This document shows, piece after piece, positions 10,687 to 19,342 of a stretch of DNA of 64,000 nt. Made by a program: the position numbers and the translations under genes. Positions within the stretch are counted from its first letter, which is position 1, and every line of letters starts with the position of its first letter. The stretch is from Paenibacillus sp. J5C2022 (GTDB lineage Bacteria; Bacillota; Bacilli; Paenibacillales; Paenibacillaceae): positions 1 through 64,000 of the forward strand of contig NZ_JAOQJC010000011.1 of assembly GCF_025567625.1 (NCBI RefSeq), written 5' to 3'. The notes beneath the pieces are model-generated. The model was not told the origin of the DNA, did no database searches, and was given only the letters and a program-made list of their open reading frames with translations.

Positions 10687-10726
10687 AACCCGCAAGAGGG
10701 GCATCGTGCCTCTCTTGCGGGTTTTT
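10687..10726 (+). terminator. Strong intrinsic terminator after gltB
   Basis: Arms AACCCGCAAGAGGGGC (10687-10702) and GCCTCTCTTGCGGGTT (10708-10723) pair with one mismatch and are followed by TTTTAT. It lies 17 bp after the stop codon. Confidence 0.9.
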
Positions 10727-10847
10727 ATGTACCTTCGACAAAACCCGTAGTATTCTGCGAGATAATGCTGCCAGTATCCGACATGATCCTTCCCGGGGCT
10801 CAGGTATAATGTACGAAAGTATGAGAAGCCTTGAGGAGGATGATGAA

Positions 10848-11672
10848 TTGAAAATCATTTTATTGACGGGCGGATCGGGCGACAGAGTGTGGCCGTTAAC
10901 GGGAAAGAAGAGGCATCATCAATATGCGGAGGTGTTGAAAAGCAAGGAAGGAAAACCTGAATCTTTGCTGCAGCGGTTGTGGAGCGGACTTGCGGGAGCG
11001 GATCTGCTGGAGCACAGCAGCTTTGTGGCATGCAGTGAGCATGCCGCCATGATTAGGCAGCAATTGGGGCTAGAGACGCCCATAATTCATTCTCCCCGGC
11101 AGAAGAACACATTTGCTTCAGCGGCATTGGCCGCGGCAAGTTATTACTCCGCATCCCTTCCTTTATCCGAGACGATCATTATCCTCCCGATGGACTTGTA
11201 CGTAGGCGGGGATTTTTTTCATTGCATTCGAAGCCTTCCCAAGTTGTTGCGCGACAGCGGAGCGGCAATGATGATGGTGGGCACGAAAGCAAGCTTCGCT
11301 TGCGAGCAATACAGCTACATCATACCGGAAGAGGGTTATTATACCGGGACGGAGACCCATTACGATTACGAGGTGGCCAGCTTTCATGGAAGGCCTTCCT
11401 TAGTTGAAGCCGAAGCAATGGTGCATCAAGGCGCATTATGGAGCAGCGGAGTCTATGCTTTTCGGTTGGAATTCATGTTGCATCGCTTGACTGAGCTGGG
11501 ATTGCCTGTGCACTATGAAGAGCTGTACAAGCAATTTCATCGAATATCCGATCAGAGTATGGAGGACAAGCTTGCCCATCAGCATACGATTAGCAAGTCT
11601 GTGGTTGTATATGATGGAATATGCCTGAGACTGGGCGCCTGGACATCTCTATCGCTGCGTGCTACGCTGTGA
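10848..11672 (+). CDS. Mannose-1-phosphate guanylyltransferase-like nucleotidyltransferase
   Basis: A sugar-1-phosphate nucleotidyltransferase of about 274 aa. The N-terminus has the family's loop in the form LTGGSGDRVWPLTGKKRHH, where ManC enzymes usually have AGGSGTRLWPLSR followed by a PKQ-type lysine. IILPMDLYV near residue 110 corresponds to the metal-binding Asp segment. It lacks the C-terminal cupin/isomerase part of long ManC proteins. The start is TTG at 10848, eight bases after GAGGAGG; the ATG at 10809 has no ribosome site and overlaps a TATAAT at 10805-10810 that is probably its -10 element. The nucleotide and sugar specificity cannot be told from sequence, and the altered loop leaves activity open. 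Confidence 0.72.
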   Translation: MKIILLTGGSGDRVWPLTGKKRHHQYAEVLKSKEGKPESLLQRLWSGLAGADLLEHSSFVACSEHAAMIRQQLGLETPIIHSPRQKNTFASAALAAASYYSASLPLSETIIILPMDLYVGGDFFHCIRSLPKLLRDSGAAMMMVGTKASFACEQYSYIIPEEGYYTGTETHYDYEVASFHGRPSLVEAEAMVHQGALWSSGVYAFRLEFMLHRLTELGLPVHYEELYKQFHRISDQSMEDKLAHQHTISKSVVVYDGICLRLGAWTSLSLRATL

Positions 11673-11785
11673 GCCGCTGCTACCATTCATTTCCGCTATC
11701 GTATATAATGATGGGGTTGAAGCTGCCTCGAAGGAGAATGGGGTATTCGTAATCGGCAAATGATTAGAAGGAGGTATGACGCGGA

Positions 11786-12706
11786 ATGGAACCTATCATC
11801 GTATCGATGCGCGAAGTGACGAAGCGAATCGGCAAGCGCACCATTATCGACCGACTGTCATTGGACTTGAGACCGGGTGAAGTATTCGGATTCCTGGGAC
11901 CGAACGGCTCCGGCAAGACAACGACGATCCGCATGATGGTCGGACTCATGTCGCTTAACGCAGGCGAGATTACCATTAACGGCTATAATATTGAAAAAGA
12001 GTATGAGAAAGCGATCAGCTATGTTGGCGCCATCGTTGAAAATCCGGAAATGTACAAGTATTTGACCGGTTATCAGAATCTGCTTCATTATGGGCGCATG
12101 ATGCCGGGGGTAACGGAGCAGCGAATTCAAGAAGCGATAGAAGTTGTCGGAATGGGCAATCGCATACATGACAAAGTGAGAACCTATTCGCTCGGCATGC
12201 GGCAGCGGCTTGGGCTTGCGCAAGCGATTCTTCACAGACCGAAGCTGCTCATATTGGACGAGCCGACGAACGGACTGGACCCTGCGGGAATACGGGAGCT
12301 TAGGGACTATCTTCGCAAGCTGGCCAAGGATGAGAACATTGCAGTCTTCGTATCAAGCCATCTGCTGTCGGAGATGGAGCTGATGTGCGATCGCGTAGCG
12401 ATTATCCAGAACGGCAAGCTTATCGACGAGAGAATCATTGGCGAGCATCGTGAGAGCGCCAGCGTATCAAGGATATTGTATGAGGTCGATCAAGCCGATA
12501 AAGCGCTCGAGATACTGTTGACGCAGGGGCAAGCGGCGGAGGGAGTTGGCAACGGGCTGATTGCCCTGGAAGCCGAGAGAGAGCGGGCGGCGGAGTTGAA
12601 CGCCTTACTCGTAGCCGCTGGAATTAAAGTATACGGCATAAGGAAAGACAGCAAGTCGCTGGAGGATCAATTCCTGGAAGTGACTGGAGGTGAGAGTATT
12701 GGGTAA
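11786..12706 (+). CDS. ABC transporter ATP-binding protein (ABC-2/bacitracin-type exporter)
   Basis: ATPase subunit of a two-gene exporter. Walker A GPNGSGKTT at 38-46, signature YSLGMRQ at 134-140, Walker B LLILDEP at 154-160, and an H-loop in VSSHLLSEME. The 306-aa length with a ~85-residue C-terminal extension is typical of the BcrA/YtrB-like group paired with ABC-2 permeases. An AGAAGGAGG ribosome site lies upstream. It overlaps the next gene, so the two are translated together. The substrate is unknown; no two-component regulator sits beside it to suggest bacitracin sensing. Confidence 0.9.
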   Translation: MEPIIVSMREVTKRIGKRTIIDRLSLDLRPGEVFGFLGPNGSGKTTTIRMMVGLMSLNAGEITINGYNIEKEYEKAISYVGAIVENPEMYKYLTGYQNLLHYGRMMPGVTEQRIQEAIEVVGMGNRIHDKVRTYSLGMRQRLGLAQAILHRPKLLILDEPTNGLDPAGIRELRDYLRKLAKDENIAVFVSSHLLSEMELMCDRVAIIQNGKLIDERIIGEHRESASVSRILYEVDQADKALEILLTQGQAAEGVGNGLIALEAERERAAELNALLVAAGIKVYGIRKDSKSLEDQFLEVTGGESIG

Positions 12707-13493
12707 TTTCGCTGGATTGCTGCGCAATGAGAATATGAAAATTTACAGAAGAGTGCGCACCTATATTATGGGGGCCATCCTGGTCGGACTTGTGCTGATG
12801 ATCTCGATCATGTGGGCCGCATTCGGAGGCATGGACGTATCGATGTGGGATGTCGTATTCCTGGAATCGTCGATTCTATTCTTCTTGGTTACGATCTTCA
12901 CAGTCGTTGTCGCAGCCGGAGTTGTGGCGGAAGAATTTACTTCGGGCACGATCAAGCTGCTTTTGATTAGACCCTGGTCCCGATCCAAAATATTGCTGGC
13001 CAAATATATCGCCGTAGTCGCCTTCGCTCTCAGTCTTGCCGTGCTGCTATTTATCAGCTCCATCGTCGTGAACTGGCTTATTTTCGATCTGTTCAATTCC
13101 GTGCATGCGGAACCGACGTTCCCGATGATGGAAGGCATGTCGGCAATGGGTTACCTGCTGCAATATTACGGTCTGACGCTCATTACGACGGTTATGACGG
13201 TTACACTAGCGTTCATGCTGTCTACCGTGTTTCGCAGCAGCGGCTTGGCAATCGGATTTGCCTTGTTTCTGCTGCTGGTCGTGAACAATGTTGTGATGCT
13301 GCTCGCAGCACTGCAATATAAGTGGGTCGATTACCTGTTATTCGTACATTTGAACTTGACGCAATACTTGAATGACATTCCGATCCGGGAAGGCATGTCG
13401 TTGGGCTTCTCCTTAGCGGTGCTGGCCGGTTACTATGTGCTGTTCATGGCGTTGACCTGGTATGTGTTCAATAAACGAGACGTAGCGGCTTGA
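12699..13493 (+). CDS. ABC-2 type permease partner
   Basis: Membrane subunit of the exporter, with about six hydrophobic segments: one after an N-terminal cytoplasmic stretch (IMGAILVGLVLMISIMWAAF), then LFFLVTIFTVVVAAGVVA, a pair around 100-135, LLQYYGLTLITTVM, and two near the C-terminus (SLAVLAGYYVLFMALTWYVF). I start at TTG 12699, eight bases after GGAGG, which overlaps the ATPase stop codon; a GTG at 12690 would lie inside the ribosome site. It forms a complete half-and-half exporter with the preceding gene. Confidence 0.85.
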   Translation: MGNFAGLLRNENMKIYRRVRTYIMGAILVGLVLMISIMWAAFGGMDVSMWDVVFLESSILFFLVTIFTVVVAAGVVAEEFTSGTIKLLLIRPWSRSKILLAKYIAVVAFALSLAVLLFISSIVVNWLIFDLFNSVHAEPTFPMMEGMSAMGYLLQYYGLTLITTVMTVTLAFMLSTVFRSSGLAIGFALFLLLVVNNVVMLLAALQYKWVDYLLFVHLNLTQYLNDIPIREGMSLGFSLAVLAGYYVLFMALTWYVFNKRDVAA

Positions 13494-13547
13494 ACGCGCA
13501 TAATAGCGACGACTATCGTGATTGACAAGACGAAGCTTTCGCAGAAA

Positions 13548-13595
13548 AACGCCGTGCCCGGTGCTCCTGACAGGAGTTGATCCGGGCACGGCGTT
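13548..13595. terminator. Bidirectional terminator between convergent genes
   Basis: A perfect 14-bp inverted repeat, AACGCCGTGCCCGG (13548-13561) and CCGGGCACGGCGTT (13582-13595), lies between the permease gene and the minus-strand bactofilin gene. On the minus strand the stem runs into a TTTT tract. Confidence 0.8.
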
Positions 13596-13613
13596 CTCGC
13601 AATGGCGAAACCG

Positions 13614-14060
13614 TCAGACGGCTTGCTTGGAACGGCTTCGTTCTTCATTGGCCTTGCTGTCTTGCTTGCCGGAAGCGGTGGCTGATTCCTTCTCATGCGA
13701 CGGCTTCGCTTCGCTGGCCGGTGGTTCCATATGGCAGCTTCCGTTAATCATGCCGCCTTCTTGAATAATAAGGTGATTCGCCATAATATTGCCCGTTATA
13801 TGACCGGATGATGTAATAATAAGCCTTCCGGTCGTCACGATGTCTCCGTACACCTTGCCGGCCAACGTCACATCCTGAGCGGAAATATTGGAGTGCGCCA
13901 CCCCTTGCTCGCCAATGATGACGGCGCCCTTGCATGCGATTTCACCGCGGTATTCCCCTTCAATCCGCAGATTGGCTTCACTTGTCAGCTTTCCTTCCGC
14001 CACTGTGCCTGCCCCAATCAGCGTGTCTGTTGAAGCATTTCGCCGGTTTTCTTTGAACAT
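13614..14060 (-). CDS. Bactofilin (polymer-forming cytoskeletal protein)
   Basis: A 148-aa bactofilin. The core (about residues 14-105) shows the beta-helix pattern of repeating hydrophobic and glycine positions: DTLIGAGTVAEGKL, LRIEGEYRGEI, VIIGEQGV, VTLAGKVYGDI and LIITSSGHITGNI. It is followed by a charged, disordered tail rich in Lys, Ser and Glu. Bactofilins form filaments that localise wall enzymes. The gene is 65 bp downstream of the M23 peptidase on the same strand, a pairing seen in other bacteria, so it may scaffold that enzyme. The start follows GGAGG by ten bases. Confidence 0.92.
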   Translation of the reverse strand: MFKENRRNASTDTLIGAGTVAEGKLTSEANLRIEGEYRGEIACKGAVIIGEQGVAHSNISAQDVTLAGKVYGDIVTTGRLIITSSGHITGNIMANHLIIQEGGMINGSCHMEPPASEAKPSHEKESATASGKQDSKANEERSRSKQAV

Positions 14061-14125
14061 AAGGCCTAATCCTCCATTTCATATCGATGCGATTTGAAAC
14101 GACAGACTTGCTCCCTATGATGTCA

Positions 14126-15184
14126 TTAACTCCGGTGAGCGATATACTCGAGGGGGTTGACAGGCTCGTTCTTCTGCATAATCTGAAAGTGCAGATGAGG
14201 GCCTGTGCTTCTGCCGCTGGAGCCGAGCAATCCGATCCGTTCTCCTTTCACGACTTCGTCGCCGATTCGAGCGTCGATCTGCTTCAAATGCATGTACACG
14301 CTCTGCAGATCGGTCAGATGGTCGATTATTATATAATGGCCGAGCCATCTGTCATAACCGGTGTCCGAGATGACGCCATCCGCAGCGCTGAATACGGTAT
14401 CTCCGCTCTTGCCTTGAATATCGATGCCTGCATGGAACTTGATGCTGCCCGTGAACGGGTCCTTGCGATAGCCGAAGCCGGAGGTCAGCCGCTTGGAAAC
14501 GGTGGGCCACTTCGAAGGAAAGGCGTCGACCGTCCTCCGCTTATGCTGAGCCTGGCGCAGCGTCTGGGCCATCGATTGCTCCATCGCATCTACCATTAGG
14601 CTAAGCTCCTTCAGGTCAAGCGAAGTATCTTGGGCATAGGAGGCTATCTGCACAGCATCGCGGAAGTAGGGCGTAACCGCCGCCTCTTTGTTCATACGTG
14701 TGGAGGAAGCGGATAAGGTTTGGACTCGAGGCGCAGTCGTCCTTTGATACCCGGTATTCGTTCCGGCTTCCGAATCCTCCAAGTCAATATTTACGCTGCT
14801 TCCATACTTTTCAATGAAAGCCTTGAGCTTCAGCTCCAACTCGTTCAGCTCAGTCATCTTTTCTTTCAGAGCCTGAGCCTGGTGCATCAGCTCCTCAAGC
14901 TCTTGCTGCAGAGCTGCGATAGCATGATCCTTCTCCGTGATCGTGCTGTCTTTACCTTCCATCGCTTGCGCATATTGGGCGGATTGCGTCTCCAGCCGAT
15001 TCTCCAGACTTCGCAGCTCGTAAGCGGCTTTCATCTGGAGGCCGACTACGCAGCCGGTTACCGCCAGAACGGCGGCCACAGGGGCCACGACCACCGATCT
15101 TCTCGATACCGAGAACTGCTTGACAGACTTGTCAGCGCCACGCATGACGACGAAGGACCATGATGGATTGCGCGCTCGTCTCAA
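14126..15184 (-). CDS. Membrane-anchored M23 metallopeptidase with coiled coil
   Basis: A murein hydrolase of the lysostaphin/LytM type. One membrane segment at about 31-50 (VVVAPVAAVLAVTGCVVGL), a coiled coil at about 55-125, a linker, and the M23 domain at about 230-345. Zinc ligands are His251 and Asp255 (HAGID) and His332 (in HLHF); His299 (YMHL) is the likely catalytic His, so the enzyme looks active. It starts with TTG at 15184, eight bases after AAGGAG. The adjacent bactofilin gene suggests a cytoskeleton-linked wall enzyme acting in cell shape or spore morphogenesis. Confidence 0.9.
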   Translation of the reverse strand: MRRARNPSWSFVVMRGADKSVKQFSVSRRSVVVAPVAAVLAVTGCVVGLQMKAAYELRSLENRLETQSAQYAQAMEGKDSTITEKDHAIAALQQELEELMHQAQALKEKMTELNELELKLKAFIEKYGSSVNIDLEDSEAGTNTGYQRTTAPRVQTLSASSTRMNKEAAVTPYFRDAVQIASYAQDTSLDLKELSLMVDAMEQSMAQTLRQAQHKRRTVDAFPSKWPTVSKRLTSGFGYRKDPFTGSIKFHAGIDIQGKSGDTVFSAADGVISDTGYDRWLGHYIIIDHLTDLQSVYMHLKQIDARIGDEVVKGERIGLLGSSGRSTGPHLHFQIMQKNEPVNPLEYIAHRS

Positions 15185-15272
15185 GTAGCTTGCTCCTTCC
15201 CGCCGGCAGTATAGTCGTACAGAACGTCCTATGACTATTTATTCCGCTGCAGGGGAAAACATACCTTGAAAC

Positions 15273-17528
15273 TTATTTCAAAGAAGCCAACACTTCCTTC
15301 ATTGGAGCGGTGAAATTGAAGCTGCGTCCTTGTTTCTGCTCCTCCGGCAACGTCTCCAGCATCGCTATTCTTCGGTTCACCTCAGCTTCCAAATCGCGAA
15401 TACGATGCTCGTATTGCGTCGCTTTCTCCTCGTCCTTGTTCTGCAGTGCAATGGTACGGACATCCCGATATGCGAGCATCGCATGCTCGTACATCTCGAT
15501 CATCCAAGGGAACTTCAGCAGCGCTTCATCCAAGACGGGAAGTGTGTCCTCCAGCTTGCCATTCAATTGATGCACTCTGATCTGCAGCGCCAGCAGCCCA
15601 CGATTGTATTCGTCATGCTTGCGCGCCGCATCCAGCGTCTCTTGCGCTTGCTTCAGCAATTCCGGATCCCTGTTCTGCTCGTACACCTGCAGTATCCAGC
15701 TTACCTTGGTGATGGAATACGTCGATTGATCCGGTGCCTGGTCAATCGACTTCTCCAGCCTCTCCATTAACTGATTGTAGGAAGCCTTCTGCTTGACGGC
15801 TAGTGAAACCGTCTCGTTATAACGGCTTACTGCTGAATATTGGGTAGATGTAACGACAAGCAGTACAAGGCAAATCACTGCAAGCAGTCCGGGGTAGACG
15901 GCTTTCTGCCAGCCGTTGAGCTGCAATTTGGCCAATGATGCTACCTCCAGCTTGTCATGGTACGGAGCGAGCATGCATCCAAGCGACAGGAAGGCCAATG
16001 CACCGATGTAAACATAGCTCATATCGAAATCCATTGCGCTATGCGCCAGCAGCGACAGCGACAGAATAAAGAAGACCAAGTGGCTGCCGCGAAGCTCGGG
16101 ATGGCGAATATGCGACCGGACGAACAGGAAGTAAGCATAAGCAATAAAACCAATCAAGATTGCCAGTCCCAGCCAGCCGACCTCTACAAGCACTTGCACA
16201 TAGAAGCTATGTGCTTGTCTGCTCTCATAAGGGTTGTTCTGGTATTGTTCGTACATCGCTTGCCAAGCGCCGCCGCCTGCACCGATGACAGGGTAATCGC
16301 TGGCTGCACGTACACCGTCTTTATAGAACGTAATCCTCTCAAGTACACTGTGCTGGTTGAAGTTAATATTCTCGAAGCGATCCGCCAGCTGCTGCGGAAG
16401 CATTCCTCTGACGGCCGGGCTGGATAGCAGTACTGCGGCGCATACGGTCGTCACGACGGCAATTAGTGCAGGAATGAGCAGGAACGACCATTTCCGGTCG
16501 GCAATTCGCGAGAACTTCCCTTCTACCCATGTCTCCAGCTTGGCGTGATACAGCCAGACGAATGCGGCCGTTACTAAGGAAGCTGCCAGCAGCAATCCCC
16601 AGCCCGTAGCGGGAAGCGAGTTGAACAGCGATATCGTTGACAACGCCTTCGTCCCCGTCGGTTGGACGATTGCCGCTATGTCGTTCATAACAGCCGTAAC
16701 CTTGCCCAGAATAACCATGGAGATAGCTATGGAGACGACCATATAGAGCAAGTAGGCAATCTGCTTCGTCAGCTTCATTAACGGAATAATAAGCAAGACG
16801 ACGACCGGGATAATGACAAATGCGCCACGAGAGAACGTCAGCATGAACGATATCCAGATCGGTACAAGGAAAGCTGCGTTCATCAGCCGGATATAACTGT
16901 TGCCGTTATGGGATGCATAGTACAAGCAAGCCAGGAATAGAGCAATCAGGAAGCCGGCATATGTATTGGAGTACTGGAATACCGATGTTAGGCGGTAGCC
17001 GTCATGCGCGAGCCATAGCGCGTCCATGTAATAAATCTGGCCAAACAAGTTGAACAATCCGAACAACACAATGATGCCGCCGGCGATCATGATACCGCCC
17101 TCGATTATATGGCGCGTCCGCGCTGCTCCTGCGGTATATAAGCCGCTTATGAAGAGTAGAGCGAACATGCCGTAGATCATCACCATAAAGTCTGCGTAGT
17201 AGTCTGATACCGCCTGCATGGAGGAAATCCAGTAAATAAGCGGGATCAACATGACAGCAATCGACAAAATACCGGTGTGGCTGGAAATTTTCCAATTCCG
17301 TATTAGGTAAATGAGGGGAAGAAATGATAGAATAAAGATATAAATTGCCGACTTGTAGATTGGAGGTTCGAAGCTGGACTCGTATCCATTGAACAAACCT
17401 CTGTCATAAGGGAAAATAACAAAAAACAGGGCAAGGCCAATAGCGCCAAGCCACCATAGAGGCGACACCTCTCCTTTTCCCGTATTTCCCGGGTAATTCC
17501 GCTTTGTCGCTTTCTGTCGTGCGCCCAT
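15273..17528 (-). CDS. O-antigen ligase/polymerase-like membrane protein with C-terminal TPR-like region
   Basis: A large polytopic membrane protein of 751 aa. Residues ~25-510 contain about twelve hydrophobic segments, with the large extracellular loop typical of the Wzy/WaaL superfamily (the conserved GAGGGAWQAMYEQY and HSFYVQVLVEVGWLG are near 405-445). After a last membrane segment, residues ~560-751 are soluble and helical with TPR-like spacing. Such proteins ligate or polymerise surface glycans; Paenibacillus versions often carry this tail. The start follows AGGAG by nine bases. It is divergent from the polysaccharide locus beginning at 17.7 kb and probably acts on its product, which is inference. 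Confidence 0.82.
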   Translation of the reverse strand: MGARQKATKRNYPGNTGKGEVSPLWWLGAIGLALFFVIFPYDRGLFNGYESSFEPPIYKSAIYIFILSFLPLIYLIRNWKISSHTGILSIAVMLIPLIYWISSMQAVSDYYADFMVMIYGMFALLFISGLYTAGAARTRHIIEGGIMIAGGIIVLFGLFNLFGQIYYMDALWLAHDGYRLTSVFQYSNTYAGFLIALFLACLYYASHNGNSYIRLMNAAFLVPIWISFMLTFSRGAFVIIPVVVLLIIPLMKLTKQIAYLLYMVVSIAISMVILGKVTAVMNDIAAIVQPTGTKALSTISLFNSLPATGWGLLLAASLVTAAFVWLYHAKLETWVEGKFSRIADRKWSFLLIPALIAVVTTVCAAVLLSSPAVRGMLPQQLADRFENINFNQHSVLERITFYKDGVRAASDYPVIGAGGGAWQAMYEQYQNNPYESRQAHSFYVQVLVEVGWLGLAILIGFIAYAYFLFVRSHIRHPELRGSHLVFFILSLSLLAHSAMDFDMSYVYIGALAFLSLGCMLAPYHDKLEVASLAKLQLNGWQKAVYPGLLAVICLVLLVVTSTQYSAVSRYNETVSLAVKQKASYNQLMERLEKSIDQAPDQSTYSITKVSWILQVYEQNRDPELLKQAQETLDAARKHDEYNRGLLALQIRVHQLNGKLEDTLPVLDEALLKFPWMIEMYEHAMLAYRDVRTIALQNKDEEKATQYEHRIRDLEAEVNRRIAMLETLPEEQKQGRSFNFTAPMKEVLASLK

Positions 17529-17757
17529 TCGTATGTACTCCTATCTTTGTTTATTCTATGCTTTAACTGGAAAAGATACTCTATTATTTTATCAAATGTG
17601 GTGGGGGATTACTATACGAGTGAAAGAGTTCGACATGTTTTGCTAATATGGAATTCAGAAAGGTGTGTTCATGGGTTGGATAGTTTGGTAAACTGTTGGA
17701 AGGAACGTAGAAAAGACTTCTGAGAAATTGCAGTTCGCAGGTGATGTGGAGGTATAT

Positions 17758-18534
17758 ATGACAAGCTATCTTTTGAATTTAAATAAGTATAAAGATTTAT
17801 TTATTGAACTAGTTATTCAAGACGTCAAATTAAAGTATAGAAATTCATACATTGGAATAGTTTGGAGCATGCTAAATCCTATACTCATGATGATAGTACT
17901 TACTATAATATTTTCTGCATTATTTGAAAGGACAATTGATAATTTTCCAGTTTATGTACTTACAGGAAGGCTTGTCTACACCTACTTTTCTGAAGCAACT
18001 AATTTTGCATTAGAATCTTTAAGAAGTAACAGTCAATTAATTAAAAAGGTTTATGTACCAAAGTATTTCTTTCCAATGTCCCGAGTATGTTCATCTTTTA
18101 TAACAAGCTGTATATCAATTGTACCAATTATTATTGTAATGTTTGTAACAGGTATGGATTTTTCATTGTATAATTTGCTAATTATAGTTCCATTATCTTT
18201 ACTTTTTGCAATTTGTTCCGGCATCGGTTTGATATTATCGACAATAAATGTGTTTTTTCGGGATATTAAGCACTTTTATACTATAATTTTAACAATGTTA
18301 ATGTATGCTACACCAATTTTTTATCCTGAGGAAATTATTCCTGAAAAATATAAATTTCTAATTGAACTTAATCCGATGTTCTCTATTGTAGGCATGGTAC
18401 GTGATGTTGTGATGTATAACATGTTCCCAAACTTGATGGATATTTTATTTGCTTTATTTTATTCTATCATACTATTGTTTATTGGTTTGTTTATTTTTTA
18501 TAAAAACCAAGATCGATTTATTCTTTACTTATAA
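17758..18534 (+). CDS. Teichoic acid/polysaccharide ABC exporter permease (TagG/Wzm type)
   Basis: An ABC-2 permease of 258 aa. The N-terminal cytoplasmic helix region has the family pattern (LVIQDVKLKYRNSYIGIVW), followed by six membrane segments. The start is the ATG at 17758, five bases after GTGGAGG; an upstream in-frame TTG at 17728 lacks a ribosome site. The next gene is its ATPase, so together they form a TagGH-like flippase for undecaprenyl-linked polymer. Base composition is abruptly AT-rich compared with the flanks, beginning here. Confidence 0.9.
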   Translation: MTSYLLNLNKYKDLFIELVIQDVKLKYRNSYIGIVWSMLNPILMMIVLTIIFSALFERTIDNFPVYVLTGRLVYTYFSEATNFALESLRSNSQLIKKVYVPKYFFPMSRVCSSFITSCISIVPIIIVMFVTGMDFSLYNLLIIVPLSLLFAICSGIGLILSTINVFFRDIKHFYTIILTMLMYATPIFYPEEIIPEKYKFLIELNPMFSIVGMVRDVVMYNMFPNLMDILFALFYSIILLFIGLFIFYKNQDRFILYL

Positions 18535-18556
18535 ATATATATACTGAGGTATTAAA

Positions 18557-19297
18557 ATGACAAATTCTAAATCTACATTGACTGTGAAAAATGTTTCAAT
18601 GCACTATAGGATTGCAACGGAAAAAATAAATTCATACAAAGAGTATTTCATAAAAAGATTGAAAAATGATATTAATTATAAGGATTTTCGTGCCTTACAT
18701 GATGTTTCATTTGAAGTAAATAAGGGAGAAGTTTTTGGGATTATTGGTAAGAATGGTGCTGGAAAGAGCACCCTGTTGAAAATAATATCAGGAATTATTA
18801 AACCTACAAAAGGAAATGTTGAAAGGAAAGGGACTATTGCACCATTAATTGAATTAGGAGCCGGCTTTAAAGAGGAGCTTACGGGCATCGAAAATATTTA
18901 TTTAAACGGTTTATTACTGGGTTATTCAAAAAAGTTTTTAAAAGAAAAAGAAGAAGAAATCATTCGATTTTCTGAACTAGAAGAGTTTATTTACACACCA
19001 TTGAAAAATTACTCTTCTGGCATGAAAGCAAGATTGGGCTTTTCTATAGCAACATCAATCAAACCAGACATTCTTATTGTTGATGAAGTACTAGCAGTTG
19101 GTGATTATACTTTTAGAGAAAAGTGTGAAAAAAGAGTGAATGAAATGATTCAAAGTGGAACAACTGTTTTGTTTGTTTCACACTCAATAACTCAAATAGA
19201 AAAATTGTGTAATCGTGTTTTGTGGTTAGAGAGAGGGATTGTCAAAGAACATGGACAAACTGATGTTGTTTGTTCGCGGTATAAGAATTTTTATTAA
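18557..19297 (+). CDS. Teichoic acid/polysaccharide ABC exporter ATPase (TagH/Wzt type)
   Basis: A 246-aa ATPase. Walker A GKNGAGKST near 75-83, the Wzt/TagH-specific LIELGAGF (about 100), signature YSSGMKARLGF, and Walker B ILIVDEVLAVGD. It ends soon after the H-loop (VSHSITQIEKLC), so it lacks both the carbohydrate-binding domain of some Wzt proteins and the long C-terminal extension of B. subtilis TagH. The gap to the permease gene is 22 bp. AT-rich like its neighbours. Confidence 0.9.
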   Translation: MTNSKSTLTVKNVSMHYRIATEKINSYKEYFIKRLKNDINYKDFRALHDVSFEVNKGEVFGIIGKNGAGKSTLLKIISGIIKPTKGNVERKGTIAPLIELGAGFKEELTGIENIYLNGLLLGYSKKFLKEKEEEIIRFSELEEFIYTPLKNYSSGMKARLGFSIATSIKPDILIVDEVLAVGDYTFREKCEKRVNEMIQSGTTVLFVSHSITQIEKLCNRVLWLERGIVKEHGQTDVVCSRYKNFY

Positions 19298-19342
19298 AAT
19301 TCTGTTATTTATTACATTTATCGGGAATAAGGAGCTGTTATT

